DNA of 28,582 nt from Desulfobacteraceae bacterium (GTDB lineage: Bacteria > Desulfobacterota > Desulfobacteria > Desulfobacterales > Desulfobacteraceae): positions 1-28,582 of the forward strand of contig JAFLJU010000034.1 in assembly GCA_022712835.1 (NCBI GenBank). Direction: 5' to 3'. Position 1 is the stretch's first letter; each line of letters starts with the position of its first letter. This document shows, one piece after another, positions 25,177 through 28,582 of the stretch. The notes beneath the pieces were generated by a model. The model saw only the letters and a list, made by a program, of their open reading frames with translations, was not told the DNA's origin and did not search any database. A program made the translations under genes and the position numbers.

Positions 25177-26475
25177 TTGCACCATTGGAGTACCCAAAAA
25201 CTCGTGTTATTCAATATTAAGAAACTTAAAATAATTGGTGGCAATATCCTGTATTTAATATCGGGGAAAGTTATATCCCTGATATTGGGATTTCTATTTA
25301 ATATTTATATCGCAAGAAGCCTTGGTGCATCTGAATACGGTATTTTCAATACTGTTGAAGCGTTTACAGCGATGTTTGGTTTTTTTATATTTTCAGGATA
25401 TCAAAGCGTTGCAATTAGAGCCTGTTCCGGAAACAAAGAAAAAGTGGCAAGTGTCATTGAAAATATTCTTGGCGTTAAAATGACCTTATCTCTTTTTGCC
25501 GTTGCGAGCGCGATAATATGTTCATTTTTATTTAATTATTCAAGATCCACCACTCTATATATAGCGATATTTTCGTTTACCCTTCTCTTTGGCAGTTTCA
25601 GTTCATTACTTGAGGTGGTATACCACGTTAATTTAAAAATGAAATATATTGCCTACACCTCGCTGATCCAGAAATTGATCTATATAATACCTGCTGGAAT
25701 AACTATCTGGTTCAAGGGCGGCGTCGAATACCTAATTATTTTTTTTACACTTTCAACAATTTTTGATGTCTTTATTAATTTGTATATTATAAAGAAAGTT
25801 TTCTCAATTTCATTTTCCCTTAAAAATATAATTAAAGGAAAGGTTAACGTTACCTTTTTTAAAGAAGCATTTGTTTTATCCTTATTAGGATTTATCGGGT
25901 ATTTCCATAGAACGATTGATATCACAATGCTTTCATGGATGGTATCGGCAGAAAGTGTTGGGATATATTCAGCAGCAAGCAGACTGGTCATGCCCTTGCA
26001 TTTAGCGGGAAGGATGGCAAAGGTGGCTTTATTCCCACAATTTATAGAGATCTATAAAAAAAACAAAAAGATAAAAACCCTAGAGCTTTTTAAAATGTCC
26101 GCAATGATAGCCGTCTTGATGATACCAGTATCTCTTTTTATTTCGTTTTTCTCAGATCAAATCATTCTTTCTACCTTTGGAGATGAATATTTTGGCTCAG
26201 CAGAAATCTTAAAATATTTATGCTGGATCATCCCCTTTGGTATTTTAGGGCTTCCTTTTACGATATCAATGACAGCCAACCATCATGAAAAAAAACTGAT
26301 TATTCCAAATCTTTTGCGATCATCAAGCAATGTACTATTAAATTTTATTTTCATCAAAAAATATGGTTATATGGGTGCTGTTTATTCAACGGTATTAACA
26401 TATTTTTGGTATCATATTATTATAAATTTTGGCTATCAATACTATGTACTAAAAAAAGCAGGTAACATCCAATAA
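25177..26475 (+). CDS. Polysaccharide flippase (Wzx/MATE-like)
   Basis: 432 aa with about 12 hydrophobic segments and the N-terminal signature of the oligosaccharide flippase family: GGNILYLISGKVISLILGF, then ARSLGASEYGIFN. Flips the lipid-linked repeat unit from the cytoplasmic to the periplasmic face of the inner membrane. Only 8 bases separate it from the preceding glycosyltransferase. No ATG fits the start: TTG 25177 gives the full frame, and GTG 25204 is an alternative with GGAG 13 nt upstream. The core family homology begins just after both, so the start is uncertain by nine codons. Confidence 0.9.
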   Translation: MHHWSTQKLVLFNIKKLKIIGGNILYLISGKVISLILGFLFNIYIARSLGASEYGIFNTVEAFTAMFGFFIFSGYQSVAIRACSGNKEKVASVIENILGVKMTLSLFAVASAIICSFLFNYSRSTTLYIAIFSFTLLFGSFSSLLEVVYHVNLKMKYIAYTSLIQKLIYIIPAGITIWFKGGVEYLIIFFTLSTIFDVFINLYIIKKVFSISFSLKNIIKGKVNVTFFKEAFVLSLLGFIGYFHRTIDITMLSWMVSAESVGIYSAASRLVMPLHLAGRMAKVALFPQFIEIYKKNKKIKTLELFKMSAMIAVLMIPVSLFISFFSDQIILSTFGDEYFGSAEILKYLCWIIPFGILGLPFTISMTANHHEKKLIIPNLLRSSSNVLLNFIFIKKYGYMGAVYSTVLTYFWYHIIINFGYQYYVLKKAGNIQ

Positions 26476-26575
26476 ATAGCCCATATGAATGTTACTATAT
26501 CCCCTTTCTGGCACATATAAAAGATCGACTGCACACTATTGAAATGGATTCTCATTAGGATAAAAGGAGTACGGC

Positions 26576-28219
26576 ATGAAAAAAATTCTCAGACGGATAA
26601 GGAGTATCTTTGTCGTCCTAAAACGGCAGGGTCCCTCATACACCTTACATCTGATTTATATTTATACGGTATTGCCTTGCTTAATGATCTTTTTGCCTCG
26701 CCTATTATTATTGTCAGAAAGAATACAGCTAAAAATAGATAAACACCTTTTTTTGAACCAGGAATATACCCGTTGGAGACGAAGGAAAAACCAAATCCTA
26801 CGATATAAGGTCTCCGGGTATTTGATAAGGACAAATGAGTTAGGACTCCCCCCAGAACAATGTAATAAAATCAGGAAACTTCAGGAAACTTCAAACGAAG
26901 TTGTAATCGCAGAGATTGACCAGGATGGATTTTACTTGTCCCATTTTGGCGTAATCAAAGGCTTACCAATGACCTCGAATGAAGAATTCTTAAAACGGAA
27001 CAGGTTCATTCTGAAAATGGTGGCATTGACCGGATATATTGGTATAAAAAAAAACTATGGGGAAAATAAGTTTGCCTTTATAAATGAGCTAAAAACACTC
27101 CATTGCCTCCGATCCTCAGGCTGTAATCTACCCTCAATTATGGATGTTGATTTTGACAACTTAACCTTAACCGTCTCCTATATCCCGGGACTGGTCCTTC
27201 GGGAAGATATGGCAAAAAAGGCAAGTTCATTGCGTGATAGGGAAACAAAGGCCCCTTTGAAATTATCAAGCTCTGATAATAGAAAAGAGTGGCTCCGGCG
27301 GATTCACGAAGGGAAACGCGTTATATACGATGTGGTTGATTCAGAATTTGTGGATAACCTCTTTGAAGAAATGAGGAAACTCCACCAAAGAGGATTCCTA
27401 TGGAATGATATAAAATATGGCAATGTCATAATCGAAAAGAAATCAAGAAATCCATACATATTCGATTTCGACAGCACAAGACATCACTCAAGCCTTCCGA
27501 AAAGTATGTTTAACGCACTAAGAGACCAGGAAGTTGAACTGTTCAACCTGCATTTTGGCACAAAAAGAATGACCTTTCAAAGGATGAAAGAAGAACTCAA
27601 GACAACCCGGAAAAACAAAACCTATTCGCCGGTCTATTTTTGTGCTGGTTTAAGAATGGGAGACCTCTGGAAAACAGAAGTCGGATATGGTCGATGGCAT
27701 TATATACTAAAACAAAATTTACCAATCATTTCGGGAAAAAGGATTTTAGACCTAGGCGCCAACAATGCATTCTATTCGATACAGATGCTTCGTAACGGAG
27801 CGAAAGAAGCCCTAGGAATAGAATTAAACCAAAAAAATATAGAACAGGGTCTTTTTATAAAAAGAGGGTTTGAATGGATAGATGAAAAAAAATACAATTT
27901 AAAATATATTCATGGAAATATGAAAGATATTTTAAACATGGATATCGGCAAATTTGATATTGTAATGGCTTTATGCTGCATATACTATATGGATGACGAC
28001 TCAATTGCCTATTTAATTCAACACATAAGTACCATAACAGATATTTTTATTGTTCAATGTAATACTGAAATTAATATAGGCCGAAGTGATCCTTACACCT
28101 ATGAAAAAGCATCTATAGAATATAATCTTCGGGTCATCAAAGAAAATGGATTCCCATTCATTCGCGTCATTGCGCCGGATGGATATTCACGCCCTTTACT
28201 CATTGCCAGAAAAGGTTAA
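26576..28219 (+). CDS. Kinase-methyltransferase fusion protein
   Basis: 547 aa. Residues 150-310 look like a protein-kinase-fold small-molecule or LPS kinase: a candidate ATP Lys (158/159, GIKKNYG), Glu171 in FINELKTL, WNDIKYGN with catalytic Asp278 and Asn283, and DFD (297-299) for metal. Residues 350-547 are a class I SAM methyltransferase: GYGRWHYILK, motif I LDLGANNAF (391-399), acidic GIELNQ (414-419) and DIVMALCCIYYM. The region around GRWHYILK resembles CmoB/DUF1698-type enzymes. The hydrophobic stretch at residues 25-47 may contact the membrane. ATG behind AAAAGGAG. The pairing of kinase and methyltransferase recalls WbdD, which caps O-antigen chains with methyl phosphate to set their length, but there the methyltransferase comes first. 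A chain-capping role is inferred. Confidence 0.82.
   Translation: MKKILRRIRSIFVVLKRQGPSYTLHLIYIYTVLPCLMIFLPRLLLLSERIQLKIDKHLFLNQEYTRWRRRKNQILRYKVSGYLIRTNELGLPPEQCNKIRKLQETSNEVVIAEIDQDGFYLSHFGVIKGLPMTSNEEFLKRNRFILKMVALTGYIGIKKNYGENKFAFINELKTLHCLRSSGCNLPSIMDVDFDNLTLTVSYIPGLVLREDMAKKASSLRDRETKAPLKLSSSDNRKEWLRRIHEGKRVIYDVVDSEFVDNLFEEMRKLHQRGFLWNDIKYGNVIIEKKSRNPYIFDFDSTRHHSSLPKSMFNALRDQEVELFNLHFGTKRMTFQRMKEELKTTRKNKTYSPVYFCAGLRMGDLWKTEVGYGRWHYILKQNLPIISGKRILDLGANNAFYSIQMLRNGAKEALGIELNQKNIEQGLFIKRGFEWIDEKKYNLKYIHGNMKDILNMDIGKFDIVMALCCIYYMDDDSIAYLIQHISTITDIFIVQCNTEINIGRSDPYTYEKASIEYNLRVIKENGFPFIRVIAPDGYSRPLLIARKG
26871..26890. repeat. Perfect 10-bp tandem duplication inside the kinase-methyltransferase gene
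   Basis: TCAGGAAACT occurs twice with no gap (26871-26880, 26881-26890). Since 10 is not a multiple of three, loss or gain of one unit would shift the frame early in the gene, before the kinase motifs. Confidence 0.6.
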
Positions 28220-28252
28220 AAATCAGGATTCCAAATTCCAGGGAAAAAAATA

Positions 28253-28582
28253 ATGATAAACAGATTAATTCCAACTTCAATTAGAAAATGGATTCAATTT
28301 AATAAAAAATTAAACGCCTGCCGAGAATTTAACAGATCCCACTTAAACCATGCCTATGCAAATATGATAAAAGATATTGATATCATTAAACTGAACCATT
28401 TATTGAAAGACTCCCATTCAGCCCTTTCAAGGAACTGTGCAGCCGCCCCCAAATATTATAACCATAAAGAGTGGCTTAAGAAAAACATTTTAAGGGCCGC
28501 TTCATGTGAGCTACACATTCAAAAAAACAAAAAAATCCTTGATATGGGTTGCGGCCCTGGCTGGTTCCTGTCTGTTTGCCGC
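28253..28582 (+). CDS. Class I SAM-dependent methyltransferase (5' part only)
   Basis: Open from ATG 28253 to the window edge (110 codons, no stop), so the 3' end is missing. AGGGA lies about 9 nt upstream. The N-terminal 90 residues are basic and helical in character (MINRLIPTSIRKWIQ, then HKEWLKKNIL). Next comes KKILDMGCGPGWFLS, a clear SAM-binding motif I, right at the edge. It follows the kinase-methyltransferase fusion by 33 bases, giving two methyltransferase genes in a row. Probably methylates a sugar of the polysaccharide or its terminus; the rest of the domain must be seen to say more. Confidence 0.8.
   Translation, partial: MINRLIPTSIRKWIQFNKKLNACREFNRSHLNHAYANMIKDIDIIKLNHLLKDSHSALSRNCAAAPKYYNHKEWLKKNILRAASCELHIQKNKKILDMGCGPGWFLSVCR

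Noticed and set aside
1..28582. CRISPR arrays, tRNA or rRNA genes, insertion sequences
   Set aside because: No regularly spaced repeats, cloverleaf-like segments or transposase genes were seen on reading either strand.

Overview
This window most likely comes from an anaerobic, moderately AT-rich bacterium. The gene content (an amino-acid catabolic operon built on a beta-keto acid cleavage enzyme, beside a large exopolysaccharide locus) would suit a sulfate reducer of the Desulfobacteraceae type. That placement is inference; the window holds no rRNA or sulfate-reduction marker.

Bases 204-6421, minus strand: five closely spaced co-directional genes with a candidate promoter at 6580-6609. In transcription order they encode an MIO-type aromatic aminomutase/ammonia-lyase of the AdmH/PaPAM type (TSG motif), a glutamate-1-semialdehyde-aminomutase-like class III aminotransferase with features of beta-phenylalanine transaminases, an Lrp/AsnC regulator, a beta-keto acid cleavage enzyme (BKACE/DUF849) and an AMP-forming acyl-CoA synthetase. 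Read together they spell a coherent route: alpha-amino acid to beta-amino acid to beta-keto acid, then with acetyl-CoA to acyl-CoA plus acetoacetate. For phenylalanine the product would be benzoyl-CoA, the central intermediate of anaerobic aromatic degradation. I know of no described pathway of this form, and it is the main discovery candidate here.

Bases 6422-7775: a divergent intergenic region, a small lysophospholipid-acyltransferase-like gene (6798-7385) and a gene-free stretch that ends in a well-formed sigma-70-like promoter with two phased 10-bp direct repeats.

Bases 7776-28582, plus strand: an exopolysaccharide or O-antigen-type cluster that runs off the right edge. It holds a polyprenyl-phosphate sugar-1-phosphate transferase (initiation), a TPR protein, three GT4 glycosyltransferases, an acyltransferase-3 protein, an MBOAT/SGNH-like O-acetylation pair coupled to a ParB-like DGHHR protein, a Wzx-type flippase, a kinase-methyltransferase fusion resembling a rearranged WbdD, and a partial methyltransferase. 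No Wzy-type polymerase is visible.

Inside the polysaccharide cluster sits an odd coupled unit (11285-15920): a membrane-anchored protein with a DUF6973-like C-terminal domain, a 22-codon mini-ORF overlapping both neighbours through ATGA junctions, and a condensation-adenylation-thioesterase NRPS-like protein that lacks the adenylation C-terminal subdomain and any carrier domain. This unit may amidate or acylate the polysaccharide or its lipid carrier. The polysaccharide half looks visibly more AT-rich than the catabolic operon.
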